This document shows, piece by piece, positions 1 through 11,576 of a DNA stretch of 64,000 nt (its first letter is position 1; each line of letters opens with the position of its first letter). Below the pieces are notes generated by a model. That model made no database searches. It was not told the DNA's origin and saw only the letters and a list, made by a program, of their open reading frames with translations. Source of the stretch: Ceratorhiza oryzae-sativae (taxonomy: Eukaryota > Basidiomycota > Agaricomycetes > Cantharellales > Ceratobasidiaceae); contig JARWMV010000244.1 in the NCBI GenBank assembly GCA_030998015.1, positions 124,001 through 188,000 of the forward strand, written 5' to 3'. The translations under genes and the position numbers were made by a program.

Positions 1-2008
1 AGAAAGCTTCAAAGGCGTTTGACCCGTACTCGCCACCACCATCCGTCTGTAAGTGTTTAATTTGCCTTCCCGTAAGATTCTCAATTGACGCTTTGAGGTC
101 CTTGAATTGACCCGCGTAATCACTCTTGTTGCACAATAAATGCACGAATATCTTGCAGGACTTATCATCAATCGTTACGGCGAAATATCGGAATCCTCCG
201 ATCGCTTGAATGGGTAAGGGGCCGTGTAGATTGCTGTGCATAAGCTCGAGTACCTCAGAGGTACAAGATTGGGATGGTGGAAAGGGCATGCGTGTATGCT
301 TCCCTTGGAGGCATGGGCTGCATTTCGCCTTGGGAGGAGAGCGATTTCCTACTATATCCATACCTTCAACCGTGCCCATACTGACCATATCTAGCACATA
401 TTGATAGTTCAAGTGGCCAAATCAGCGGTGCCAGGTAGGTAGGTCTGCTCACGCGACTGTAGTTGCGGTATATGCGACGAATTCTTGGGCTTGAAAATCA
501 CTATCGGCGTTATTATTGTCGGCCTCTACGAAGGCTGTATGCGCTGTAGAATCGGTATGTGTAACCTTCGCCTGCACTTTGTAGAGCTGCCCTGACTGCC
601 TCGCCCATCCTATCTTGTTGCCTTGGCCATCTTGACTAATCATGATCGCGCTGATACCCCTCTGGAACAGCACATTTGTTTGTTGCTCATTGAGCTGGGT
701 CACGGACATTAGGCTCGCATTCAAATCGGGTACGTGGAGCACTAATTCCATATATGCGTCCATCTCCTGACCCTTGCAATTACGAAGCGTGACCAATATT
801 CAGCCAATGCCGACAGCATATATCTTCGTTCCATCACCCACTCGAACCGGGACCAGGGGTACAAGGGACCGGTAAGTCGAAAACCATTCGCGCTGAGGGG
901 TCATGTGACGAGATGCCCCTGAATCTAACAGCCAATAATGCACGGCTGTTTCTTCGTCGACTACGGGTAACGCATATAGCGTTGGTATCTCTGGTACGTC
1001 GTCTGTAGCTACAAATGTCGTCGCGATCTGCGCTGATTCGACTTTTGGTTTCGCATCACCGGATTTGGGTTTCTCCTTGTCTTTCCCTTTATCTTTTGGC
1101 GACTGCCGCTTTTGGAACGGTCCTTGGCCCTCTGCACCACCTCCTTTCGCCCAGCATTTAGCCCTTAAGTGTCCGGGCTTGCCGCAATTGGAACAGGTCT
1201 TAGGGCTCTGCCTGGACTGCTGTTCCTTGGCCTTCGAAGTCGCAGTTTTGCCCTTGGCAATGCTCGTGAACATCGCGGTGAGTCCAAGACCCTTCTTGCG
1301 ACGCTCTTCCTTGGCTAATGCGGCCATTATAACTAAATTGGAGGTAATTGAACCCGATTGATTCGACGTCTGGATGACCGTGCTGACGACGGCATACGAT
1401 GGAGGTAACGCATTCATTATAATTTGAGCGAGCATAGAGTCGCTAATCGGTTCGCCTAGTGTTTTCATCTTCAAAGCGATTGTACGGAGGGAATTTATAC
1501 CTGCGGTAATGTCATGATCTTCTTCGATCTTCGTATTGACTAGTTGGTGGTACAGGAAGGATATCGATTGAGCTCCCTTCCCTTCCCACCTTTCGACGAC
1601 TCGCGTCCACACCTCTTGCGATGTTTCGGCCTCGACGATATCAGCTAGCGCCTCATCTTCCATTGCCAATGCGATCTGGGCGAGAGCCTCTTGATTGCGT
1701 TTTAGCCACTCGGCTAGGGATTCAGTATATTTGCTCGACCTTGATTTGTCTTTGGCATCGGCATCGGTGAGTTCAGCCGGGGGTTTCTCGACTCCGAGAA
1801 CGATGTCCTCTAGGCCTCGTAGGCGTAGGACCATTTGCTGACGAAATTTCCATGCCGTGTAATTAGATCCGTCGCTCTTCAGAGCGGGAACATCGAGCGA
1901 CTTCTTGCTCAAGTAGCTCGGCTTGTGGCTCGAAGACATCGCTGGCGGGACTGTTACCGGGTCGACGGGGCTCTCTGGTTTCATACTAGTAGAGGCTGCG
2001 GGGCTCAT
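1..2008 (-). pseudogene. copia gag-pol polyprotein, 5' part, with in-frame stops
   Basis: Reading starts at an ATG ending at 2008 and runs about 400 codons. It covers a UBN2-type gag domain, a CX2CX4HX4C zinc knuckle (CSNCGKPGHLRAKC, near 1160-1200), a lysine-rich linker, and a retroviral-type protease with the active-site motif LLDSGASRHMTP near 905-945. A TGA at 800-802 interrupts the protease. The same frame then continues to a stop at 449-451. Just before that stop, copia-like sequence (SREQTYLP) appears in another frame, so a frameshift lies around 430-470. The GAG-pre-integrase motif follows with a further TGA at 422-424 (WHR-stop-FGHLN). From there the frame is open to base 1 through the first integrase residues, including LQTDGGGEY. 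Nothing here is likely to make a working polyprotein. Confidence 0.85.
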
Positions 2009-2038
2009 AACCTCTCACGCAGGGAGGTTTCTCGTGGC

Positions 2039-2193
2039 TAAGATACAAATCGTACTTAGCTCAACTACGAAGGTAGAGAACTATATATACTGTACCTAAG
2101 ATACAAATCGTACTATAGAGTACAGTGTGAATAGAATACATGAGAAAAGAAAGAAAATACGATACCTTAGCTCAACTACGAAGGTAGAGAACT
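2039..2193. repeat. Paired short direct repeats upstream of copia gag
   Basis: Two motifs occur twice each within 160 bp. About 26 bp beginning agctcaactacgaaggtaga starts near 2059 and again near 2167. About 17 bp beginning aagatacaaatcg starts near 2040 and again near 2099. They sit directly upstream of the gag start on the element's sense strand, where a 5' LTR end or leader would lie, so they may be LTR promoter repeats. A second LTR would confirm this but is outside the window. Confidence 0.6.
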
Positions 2194-2199
2194 AAGGAA

Positions 2200-3440
2200 G
2201 AAGAAGGGGGATTCCCGCGAACTCGCGCATGATATCAGAGAGGGGGGATACGAAACAGAAACAAATATGCGCATACATACACGCATATGATTGTAAATTC
2301 AACAATATGCACCAGGCTACTCACCCATGGGACACCACTGACATGGGTGGTCTACGGGTGGTATTGGCAATTCATCCGCCCAGGTCAAAATCGACCTGCG
2401 TTGATTATAAATGTTATGAGTGATAAAAGTATACTCCTTCTGTCACACAAAATGCATTGTTATTTGAATAACTACAGGTGGATACCATCAAGAGAGCGCG
2501 TTTACCATGACCGCAGTGCCGTTTTTGACACGGAAAGTGCGTTCAGCTCTTTGATTCTGTAAATGTTTTGTTGTTGATCGCCGTCAAGAAATGTATGACA
2601 GAGACGTACGGGTAAGGGGGTCTCTGCTGTATTGAAAGACCCCGAGGTCAGCCCGGGCACGAAGCATAGAGGGCGGCGAGTACTCTGTCCGAAAGTAGTT
2701 TTTGGAACAATAGTATTATTGCCAAGTGCCCGTGGTCGGGCAATGCATCTTGCTTGCTGATGCGGGAATAATCCGGCCTGACTCATTCCTCTTGGCCACC
2801 TGGAAGCAACCATGGGAAGCGAGACACAACTTCTAATTGGGCAAACTGGTAAACCCAGATTCTTCAATTCATCTCAAGCCTGACCTATATGCCAAATTTG
2901 CTGCTGCCAATTTCTGTGCACACGCCGCCAGAGTGGGCATTCGTACTTTGTTAACATGTCTCCATCAATTGATAGTATCATGGATCAAATCCGGCCTTTA
3001 ATACGTTGTATTCGCTCGTACGTGGGTGACCATCTCATTGTAAATGTCTGGCAAAAGTCTCTGTAAATTCGATGCTTGAATAATGTAACTTGACCTTAGG
3101 TATCGAAAGTTTAATTTATCTTGTAAATAACGGTGTTATTTGTTCGTCATGCACTCGTTGCCCGACGCACACATCATGAATCTGGTTCGGTACCCGAGAC
3201 AGGCTCTTGGTTACGAATCTGCACCCTTGGACCCCTCATTATTTATCTATTACAACTGTGGAGGGGGGGAGTGACCTAGCAAGCAAGGTGATGAGATCTC
3301 ACTGGTCGCTGGGCTCACCGCGAGACAGGGGAGGCGTCAACAAGACACAGCAAGGGCGGCGCCTGGAGGTCACGTGTGATCGGATGAGATTGTCGGAAGA
3401 TTTGCTATGCGGCATGTGAGCGGCTGCTGGAGTCATTTCG
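2200..3440. other. Intergenic stretch, no supported gene
   Basis: Between the copia element and the leucyl-tRNA synthetase promoter I see only short open frames, the longest 121 codons on the minus strand at 2502-2867, without recognisable motifs or splice patterns. I make no gene call here. Confidence 0.6.
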
Positions 3441-3445
3441 CCCGC

Positions 3446-3456
3446 GGCATAAATAG
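3446..3456 (+). promoter_or_regulatory. TATA-like box of the leucyl-tRNA synthetase gene
   Basis: The sequence gcataaatag lies about 40 bp upstream of the start codon at 3491. An AT-rich box that close implies a very short 5' leader. It is a single motif match with no mapped transcription start. Confidence 0.35.
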
Positions 3457-3490
3457 AGCGCGCCGCCCGCTGTCGCCCCTGATCCGCACG

Positions 3491-6400
3491 ATGGCCACCA
3501 CCCAGGACCAGACGCTGGAGCTGCCCAAGGTCGGTTGTTCGAATCTCGCCTGGTCCACGCTGACGCCCGCGCAGACTGCCAAGCGCGATTTTCTGATAGA
3601 GCTCGAAACGAGATACCAAAATGAATGGCAGACCGCGAATGTATTCCACACCGACGCACCACACGACGACAAGTTCGCCGATCTCTCGCCCGACGAGGTG
3701 CGCGCCCAACTGCCCAAGTGGATGGGCACCTTTCCGTACCCGTACATGAACGGCTCCCTCCATCTCGGCCACGCCTTTACCATCTCCAAGATCGAGTTCA
3801 ACTCCGGATACCAGCGCATGCTCGGCAAGCGGGCCCTCTTTCCCATGGCCTTTCACTGCACGGGCATGCCCATCAAGGTCGCTCCTCTCTGTTTCCCATC
3901 CAGCAGTCCACTCATTCATTTGCCAGGCCGCCGCGGACAAGCTCGTTCGGGAGATAGAAATGTTCGGCGCCGACTTTGAACGGTATTCACCAGACGGAGA
4001 GCCGCCCAAATCTGAACCCGCGCCCGTGGTGGCAGCCCCCACTGGTGCAGTCGACAAGGCAAAGAAGGGCAAGGTTGCTGCCAAAGCGACCGGTTTGCAG
4101 TACCAGTTCCAGATCATGGAGTCTATCGGCGTCCCCCGCGCCGACATAAAAAAGTTTGCGGACCCGTTGCACTGGCTCGATTATTTCCCGCCTATCGCTC
4201 GCGTGAGTGTGATTTGCCTCACACCGTCCTGTCTACTCAAGCTTTCTAGGCCGACTGCACTGCGTTTGGTGCGCGCATCGACTGGCGAAGGTCGTTCATC
4301 ACTACCGACGTCAATCCGTACTATGATGCATTTGTTCGATGGCAGATGAACAAGCTCCATGCACTGAACAAGATCAAGTTTGGCGAACGGTATACCATTT
4401 ATTCTCCCAAGGACGGTCAGCCTTGCATGGACCATGATCGTCAAGAAGGCGAGGGCGTCGGTCCCCAAGAATACACAGGCATCAAGATGGAGGTCAAGCA
4501 GTGGAGCGAGGCTGCTGCCAACGCCCTCCCCGACAACATCAAGTCCAAAAAGGTCTATTTCATTGCTGCTACCCTTCGCCCGGAGACCATGTCAGTCAAG
4601 TCCCTCCTTATTCAACCGGATTCTTATTCCTGAACCTAGGTACGGCCAAACCAACTGTTTTGTTGGCAAAGAGATCACCTACGGCCTCTACGCGGCCAAG
4701 GACGATGCATCTTCCTCTGTACCCACCGCGCGATCCGAAACATGGCGTTTCAGGGTGTCACTCCTTCTCGAGGCGAGATCGAGGAACTTGCCAAGATTCC
4801 GGGGACTGCGCTCATTGGTACCAAGGTACATGCTCCACTGTCTGTAAATCCAGAAGTGTGGGTCCTGCCTATGGAGGGAGTGCTGGCCAACAAGGTATGT
4901 CATTTTCAGTCAATCGTAGAACACAACGTGAGCCTCTTTCAAATAGGGAACTGGTGTGGTTACTTCTGTCCCATCTGATTCTCCCGCCGACGCCCAAACA
5001 TTGCTTGACCTTCGTAAAAAGCCCGAATTCTACGGAATCGACCCTTCTTGGGCAGCCTTTGATCCTGTTCCGATCATCTCGACTCCAACTTATGGTGACC
5101 TGACCGCTCCCGCCTTGCTTAAAGCGCTCAAGATTCAGTCGCAAAAGGACACAAAGCAGCTGACGGAGGCCAAGGATATTGCGTACAAGGAGGCATTTTA
5201 TGGCGGTACCATGTTGGTTGGGCCGTGCAAAGGAATGAGTGTTCAAGACGCGAAACCAAAGGTCCGGGAGGAACTGATCGCGAGCGGCGAGGCATTTGCA
5301 TATTCGGAGCCTGAGGGATGGGTAACGAGCCGCAGCGGGGATGAATGTGTCGTTAGCTTGGAGGACCAATGGTATTTGGACTATGGCGAGAAGGACTGGA
5401 GGGCCCAGGCAGAATCGTAAGTTCTCCCTGGTTTTGGCAATTGCATCGACTGATAATGATGAGGACAGGCTGTTGGCTAAAATGAACACTTACAACCAAG
5501 AGACGAGAAATGCATTCGAGGCCATACTGGCATGGCTCAACCAGTGGGCATGTGCGAGGAGTTTCGGTCTGGGATCGCGTCTGCCTTGGGATCCGACGTT
5601 CTTGGTCGAGAGTCTGAGTGACTCGACAATCTACATGTCCTATTATACCGTCGCACACTTGCTTCAAGGTCGGTCAATTAGGATCACGTAGGCTCAGCGC
5701 CCTGAAATTATTTGGCAGGCGGAGTCGTTGATGGAAGCAAGACAGGTCCGCTGGGCATAACGCCTGAACAGCTGACTGACGACGTCTGGGACTTTATCCT
5801 CTCCTCCCCCTCCCCTAATCGACCACCCCCGAAATCCACTATCCCGACAGAACATCTACTAACGCTCCAGCGGGAATTTGCCTATTTTTACCCAATGGAT
5901 ATCCGATCGTCTGGGAAAGACTGATCGGAAACCATCTCACATTTGCCATCTATAACCATGCCGCCCTCTTTGAGGAGAAGCTCTGGCCGCTCTCGATGCG
6001 TGCAAATGGTCATTTGATGCTCAATGGCAAAAAGATGAGCAAGAGTACAGGCAATTCGCTCACATTGCGCGACAGTCTCGAGAAATTCGGAGCTGATGCA
6101 ACCAGACTGGCGCTTGCAGACGCCGGAGATGGAATCGAAGACGCCAATTTCGAAGAAAAGACGGCGAACGCGGCGATTATGAGATTGTACACATTGATCG
6201 AGTGGTGCGAGGCAAGTCGTTTCACTCTGAACCGCCAAGTGTTGACTGATATAGTTGTACAGGATATAATGGGCAAGGTCCGCGGTGAAATTCCAGATGG
6301 AAAGGATATCAAAATGCGTACTGGCGGACGAGAGACATATTCATTCCACGACAGGGTCTTTGAGCAAGAGGTGACCGACCTCATGGCCAAGACCAAGGCG

Positions 6401-7294
6401 AGTTACGAAGCGTAAGTCTTGATCCGAGTAACCTGCCTTCCTAGTTGATCGTGTTTCTAGGACCAACTACAAAGACGCCCTCAAGGATGGATTCTATGAG
6501 CTCCAGTCGGCGCGCGACTGGTATCGGGAGGTCACGATCGATACCGGAATGCACGCCACCCTCGCAGAGCTGTTTGTCCGGACTTCTGCCCTGCTTGTAC
6601 TGCCTATCGCCCTCACTTTTCTGAACACGTTTGGAAACATATACTGCGAGAGCCAACAACGGTCCAGAATGCCCTATGGCCCACCCCTCCGACTGAACTT
6701 GACCAGAGCATTCTTGGCGCGGCTGCGTATATGCGTGGGATCGTCAAGACGATCCGAGATGCGGACCTTGCACTGCAGAAAAGGAGCGGGAAGAAAGGTG
6801 GAGCCGCGGGCACCGCATTGCGTCCAAACGATCCCAAGTCGGTGCGGATTTTTGTGGCGAGGCGGTTCCCCGATTGGCAGGATGCATGTGTCGGCGTTGT
6901 CCAGGCGCTGTGGAAGGAAGGCGCCGCCGGAGACGAAGCCAAGTTGAGGAAAACCTTGGGCGACAAGGGTCTTTTGAAGGATAAGAAAGTCATGCCGTTT
7001 GTTCAAGCGTTCAAGGTGCGCCCTTGAGTCGAAACCCGGAGCGATCGCTGACACGAGTTGTAGAAACGAGTGGAACAATTTGGACCAGAGACCGCGTTCA
7101 ACCGAACTTTGCCATTCGACGAGGCTGAAGTCTTGCGTGAGCTAGAACAATACATGAAGCGCAACATGGATTACGTTGGTGTAGATGTTGTTTATGCCGA
7201 TGAATCGGCGGGCAAGACCGGCCCGGGATACAGTCAAGCTGCCCTGGACGCGGCCGAGCCCGGAGCCCCAGGATTTGTGTTTTGGAATCCGTGA
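3491..7294 (+). CDS. CDC60: Cytosolic leucine--tRNA ligase
   Basis: Class Ia synthetase that charges tRNA-Leu in the cytosol. The HIGH-class signature is seen as [14 protein letters not shown] near 3750 and the KMSKS loop as [10 protein letters not shown] near 6030; the editing (CP1) region lies between them. The C-terminus ([17 protein letters not shown]) has the eukaryotic/archaeal cytosolic form. My exon model is 3491-3529, 3575-3877, 3927-4202, 4250-4590, 4640-4894, 4947-5416, 5469-5668, 5719-6211, 6263-6411, 6461-7015 and 7064-7294. The intron at 6212-6262 is GC-AG (gcaagt donor). Three single-base losses break the frame, near 4708, 5920 and 6611. Restoring one base at each gives exactly 1,105 codons, the usual size for the family, so I take them as assembly errors. 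The start at 3491 follows a TATA-like box and gives the expected short N-terminus before TAKRDFL. Confidence 0.95.
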
Positions 7295-7656
7295 ACGTGA
7301 AGTGTAGAATTGAACATTTTAATCGACGATACTTGAATTGATTGTTGGTCGCATGGCAAGCTTATGAAGGAGCCAGCTCGAGGTTTGTTGTCGGCGCAGG
7401 CACAATAGACAAGCTGGAGAGCTTCTTGGCCGATGCGTGGGCACGTTCTGCGATGCCCTGGGCAACTGATGCGCTCCAACAAAGGACGGGGCAGTGCTCA
7501 ATGACGAGCCGAAGTTGGTTGGGCTAAGCGCCGCGGGTCTGATTGGGCCCGCTATTGTGTGGACGCCCACAAGTACAAACAATCCTATTCAGCGTGCGAC
7601 TCAAAAACGCAGCATCCTGGCCGGAGCGAGCCAGCTGCTGCCTCCCCTCCGCCGCC

Positions 7657-9102
7657 ATGCGCGACCCCGTGTTCCCGACTCTGTGTGCCCTTGCGATTGT
7701 CCTCTGTCTCCTGCCGACTCCGTGGCATATCAAGACCCGCAACACGGCACACTCCTCTACGTTGGTTGGTCGCTCGTGGGGTGCATCATATACTTTGTGA
7801 ATTCTCTGGTTTGGGCGGAAACACTGAAGACAGAGCCCCGATATGGTGCGATATTTGTGAGTGCCAGACCTTTTGTTTCCTCGGATACCGGACACATCTA
7901 TTTCAGCGACCAAACTAATGATCGGCATGAACGTCGGCATCACCACAGCCTCTTTATGCATCAACCGTCGTCTGTTCAAGATCTCGCGGATTAGCCAATC
8001 ATCCATGACTATGACGGCAAGTCTTGAAAGTGTTCAATATACTCCCAAACTCATCCCTCATGGCTGCAGAGAAAGGATGTTTGGTCGATTTGCTCATAGG
8101 GCTTGGGATTCCGATTCTCGAAATGGCCCTCCGTAAGTCACACCCTGATAGACACAACAGCGGGTTTTTCTAACACATAATTCATAGATATCATTGTTCA
8201 AGACCACCGTTACGATATCTTCGAGGATTACGGATGCTGGCCAGGCAAGCTCTTCCTCTGCCAGTTTAGTACACTTGCTGACCATTTTTATAGTCGTTTA
8301 CCATACCCTCCCTTCTATCTTTATTGTACAATTATGGCCGATATGCGTATCGATTGTCTCGTTTATCTATGCAGGTATGTGTTCTTCATCCCGTCAATAG
8401 CAATCACTCATCTTCATCCGTAGGCCTCACCATCCGAGCCTTTCTTAAAATCCGCCTGCAGTTTGCTGAGACTATCCACAAGAACTCTGGTGGTAGTCTG
8501 AACACATCCCGCTTCATCCGCCTCATGGCCTTGTCCGCGACCGAGATGCTGTTTTCTCTCCCTCTGTCGATCTATGTACTCGTCCTGGCCCTGAACTCGT
8601 CCGAGTGGTGGCCATGGGTTTCTTGGGGAGACACCCACTACAACTGGTACGCGGTCCCCAAGTTCTCGTCCCAGGACATCGACGCCTTCCCCACCCTCCG
8701 TGCCTCGGCGGACTTCTCTCGCTGGGCTGCGGTTGCTGGTGCTTTCCTGTTCTTCGTGTACTTTGGCATGGCCGGCGAAGCTAGTGTCGTCTACAAGAAG
8801 CTCTTCTGGAAGGCTGTCAAGCCGTTGGGGCTCAAGCCTCGGTCCCCGAATCCCGTGGGCTCCACCTGGTATGTGACCATTAACCTCCGCTGCTAGACAC
8901 ACACAATTATCCATTGTGCCCCAATAGGTCCAGTAAATTCACGTCCAACATCTCTACCACACGGGATGTGGTTTCCTTCCCATCGTCTCGCCCGGCTTAT
9001 GATCCTACTCATTCTACCGCAAGCGCCAAAACTGATGACCGATTTGAGCTCACGGATACCAAGTCTGCCCACGACCTCGAATCCCAATCATCGAGACCCT
9101 AG
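7657..9102 (+). CDS. STE3: STE3-type pheromone receptor, copy 1
   Basis: Seven-transmembrane G-protein-coupled receptor of the fungal STE3 family; at the plasma membrane it binds a farnesylated pheromone from a compatible mate. Exons are 7657-7856, 7907-8016, 8070-8132, 8188-8374, 8424-8868 and 8928-9102; the intron at 8017-8069 has a GC donor. Family signatures include an N-terminal first helix (VFPTLCALAIVLCLLPTPW), RAPIWCDI, MNVGITTASLCINRR, IVQDHRYDIFEDYGCWP, SFIYAGLTIRAFLK, and PWVSWGDTH before the last helix. The tail after helix 7 is Ser/Thr-rich. One-base losses lie near 7746, 7817 and 8082. The exon at 8188-8374 has a further frame change between about 8241 and 8271 that I could not resolve. 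Because similar losses occur in essential genes nearby, I do not call this a pseudogene. Introns occupy the same places as in copy 2 at 51.2 kb. Confidence 0.92.
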
Positions 9103-9369
9103 ACACGGATTGCACTGATAATGCTTATATCCACACGATGTCCAACCTCATTCGTCCTTTTTTTTTTTTTGGCGTTCGTTCCTTGTATTTTTCTGTCATC
9201 GCACTTGCTTGTTGTATTTCTGCGTCCTGTATTCTAGACGAATTCGGTGATATGAATTATTTTTTCATTAAAGATGAACCATGCAATTCATGCGGATTGA
9301 TGGATCCTTGGGTTTCACGGTGCATATATACGCTCCATTTCTGGCCAGAATGAAGCTGCCCGAATAGGC

Positions 9370-11576
9370 CTAGGCCTCGTCTGGATAGAGCATCAGTTCG
9401 GGTCGGACTTTTGCATCAAACTCCTCTGGCGTCAAGAATCCAAGCGACACCGTAGCCTCTTTCAGCGTTGTGCCCTCCTTGTGAGCCTTCTTTGCGGCCT
9501 TTGCAACATCTGTCGGGTCGGAGCGTTAGTGGAAGACGATCAAAGCCCTGTGGATGTCTTACTATCGTAGCCCAAGTGGCTGTTGAGAATCGTGGCCAAC
9601 ATCAAGCTCTCGTTCAACAATTGCCCGATCCGCTTCTCATTGGCTTCGATCCCAACCACACAGTTCTTTGTAAACGAGCGGCAGCCTGGAGATAGAATGT
9701 TGGCCTCAAGTCAATTTAGCGTTTCACAGAAACTTGCCATCCGATAACAATCTAATGCTCTGGAGCACGTTCTTGATGATTACCGGTTTGAACACGTTCA
9801 ACTATCGGCCGGGATGTGAGAAGCCACGGATAAATTTCGGGTATGCTACAAACCTGGAATTGTCCGTTGCTACCTGCGATGCTGACGGTTGTGTTGTTCC
9901 CCATGACTTGGGCGGCGACCATCGTGAGCGCTTCACATTGTGTCGGATTGACCTTTCCGGGCATGATGCTACTGCCAGGCTCGTTTTCTGAAAAAAAAAA
10001 CGTTAAGAGGAACGTGACGAGAGATCCGAGCAGCAGCAAGAACGTGCACACACCAGGTAGCGAAAGTTCTCCAAGCCCACAGCGAGGCCCGCTAGCAAGA
10101 TAACGGATATCATTGGCAATCTTCATGAGGCTGACAGCAACAGTGTTTAGGGCTCCATGCGCCTCGACCATAGCATCATGTGTCGCGAGAGCCTCAAACT
10201 ACAAAATACCAACGTGCAATCGATATTATAGCCGCGTTTTGAAGATATCGTACCTTGTTTGGAGCGGTCTCAAACTTGTACCCGGTGATCTTGGAGATTT
10301 CAGCTGCAACCTTGACATCGAATCCCTTTTTGGTATTAAGGCCCTATATGCGCGTGTATCAGTGGGTGGCGCTGGGTGGCGTGGGATTGGTTGAGAAATG
10401 CAACGGATTGGAAGCAGACGTCCGACAATGGGTAGAAAAATAGATGAACACGAACCGTTCCAACAGCGGTACCGCCTTGAGCCAGCAAACTAAGTCGAGG
10501 AATAACATCGTGAATGCGAGCGATGCCGTTGGTTAGTTGTTGAACAAAGCCGCTGAATTCTTGACCAAGAGTCAAGGGTGTCGCATCCTGTAAGGCCATT
10601 GTCGTTAGTTTATTCCGGGATATACATCAGCGGCGACAGCAGTGGGGATGTGTAACGGTTTGGCCAAGACTCGATTGAATGTGAATGCCCGTGGATAAAT
10701 GTAAATGAAGCGAGCTAGCTTTTTACCTGCAGATGGGTGCGCCCGATTTTGATGACGTTTTCAAACTTTTTCTTTTGGCTTCAAAAGCATCGCGGAGCTC
10801 CGTTAAAGCCGGAATCAATTGGCTGTTCAACTCGACAACAGCGGCAATATGCATGGCCGTTGGGAATCTGTCTCACGCTTTGTCACTGGTGTCATCACAA
10901 GAAACACGTCTACTCACGAGTCGTTTGAGCTCTGGCTCATGTTCACATGATCGTTTGGGTGCACGGGCTTTTTGCTGCCGAGCTCTCCGCCCAAAATCTC
11001 AATGGCCCGGTTGCTGATCACCTCGTTGGTGTTCATGTTGCTCTGGGTACCACTACCAGTTTGGAATACTACAAGCGGGAAGTGGTCAATGAGTTTCCCG
11101 GAAATCACTTCATCGGCGGCCTGGGAGATCGCATTGCCAATCTTTGGATCGAGGCCGTAGGTTTGGTTTACTGCTGCTGCGGCTTTCTTGAGCACGCCAA
11201 AGGCCTTGATCAAGGGAGGCGGGAGGCGTTCAGTTGGACCGCCAATATCGAAGTTTTGCAGAGATCTACGAGAGCATGAGTGAGGGATGTGTCTATGCGT
11301 TTGGAGACATGCCGTTGGGTCTGCGCTCCCCAGTAGACGTCGGCCGGGACCTGGAGCTCGCCAAAGGTATCGCGCTCAGAACGGAATTTCTGCGACTGGC
11401 GTGTGGCTCAGCATGGTGGCCGCACGAGCATAGCACGGGATATACCATGATGCGTGTGGTCGAGAAGAGGCGGACGGACGGAGCAGCCTGATATAGTCGG
11501 AATCACGTGTCAGCGATGGGAGAACGGTTTCCGCCACACGCCTCACCCGACGCGACGCAGACAGGAGCGAGTACAT
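9370..11576 (-). CDS. FUM1: Fumarate hydratase, class II (fumarase)
   Basis: Interconverts fumarate and malate in the TCA cycle. The class II signature [17 protein letters not shown] is encoded near 9950-9985. Other family landmarks are [20 protein letters not shown] at the N-terminus, [33 protein letters not shown] and a C-terminal [14 protein letters not shown]. Exon ends, in gene order, are about 11313, 11265-10918, 10867-10727, 10587-10456, 10343-10254, 10198-10053, 9987-9854, 9801-9738, 9685-9563 and 9509-9370. Introns 9686-9737 and 11266-11312 have GC donors. A basic N-terminal extension from the ATG at 11576 ([13 protein letters not shown]) looks like a mitochondrial presequence, so dual mitochondrial and cytosolic use is plausible. 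One-base losses occur near 10785 (an A/T run) and near 11386, where the presequence joins the mature part. The exact start is therefore uncertain. Confidence 0.93.

Larger units (their letters stand above)
1..2200 (-). mobile_element. Ty1/copia-type LTR retrotransposon, partial and degenerate
   Basis: The minus strand carries, in copia order, a gag polyprotein with a zinc knuckle, an aspartic protease, a GAG-pre-integrase domain and the start of the integrase core. The element then leaves the window at base 1. Integrase before reverse transcriptase is the Ty1/copia order; the reverse transcriptase itself is outside the window. Upstream of gag, about 2030-2200 holds short direct repeats that may belong to the 5' LTR or leader. 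I could not find clear LTR ends, a primer-binding site or a target-site duplication, so the right boundary is approximate. In-frame stops make this copy non-autonomous. Confidence 0.85.

Noticed and set aside
449..451. TGA at 449-451 as a third point stop in the copia element
   Set aside because: Copia-like residues (SREQTYLP) continue through this place in another frame, so it is better explained by a local frameshift.
3530..3574. ttcgaatc motif as part of a tRNA gene
   Set aside because: It lies in a 45-nt intron with proper gt and cag ends between conserved synthetase residues; no cloverleaf forms.
3491..7294. Leucyl-tRNA synthetase as a pseudogene
   Set aside because: The three frame breaks are one-base losses in runs, and restoring them gives an exact full-length family member. 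The same pattern affects most genes here.
7657..9102. STE3-1 as a decayed receptor
   Set aside because: Its frame breaks are mostly the same one-base losses as in neighbouring essential genes, with no nonsense point change seen. One frame change (8241-8271) is unresolved, so this stays open but not called.
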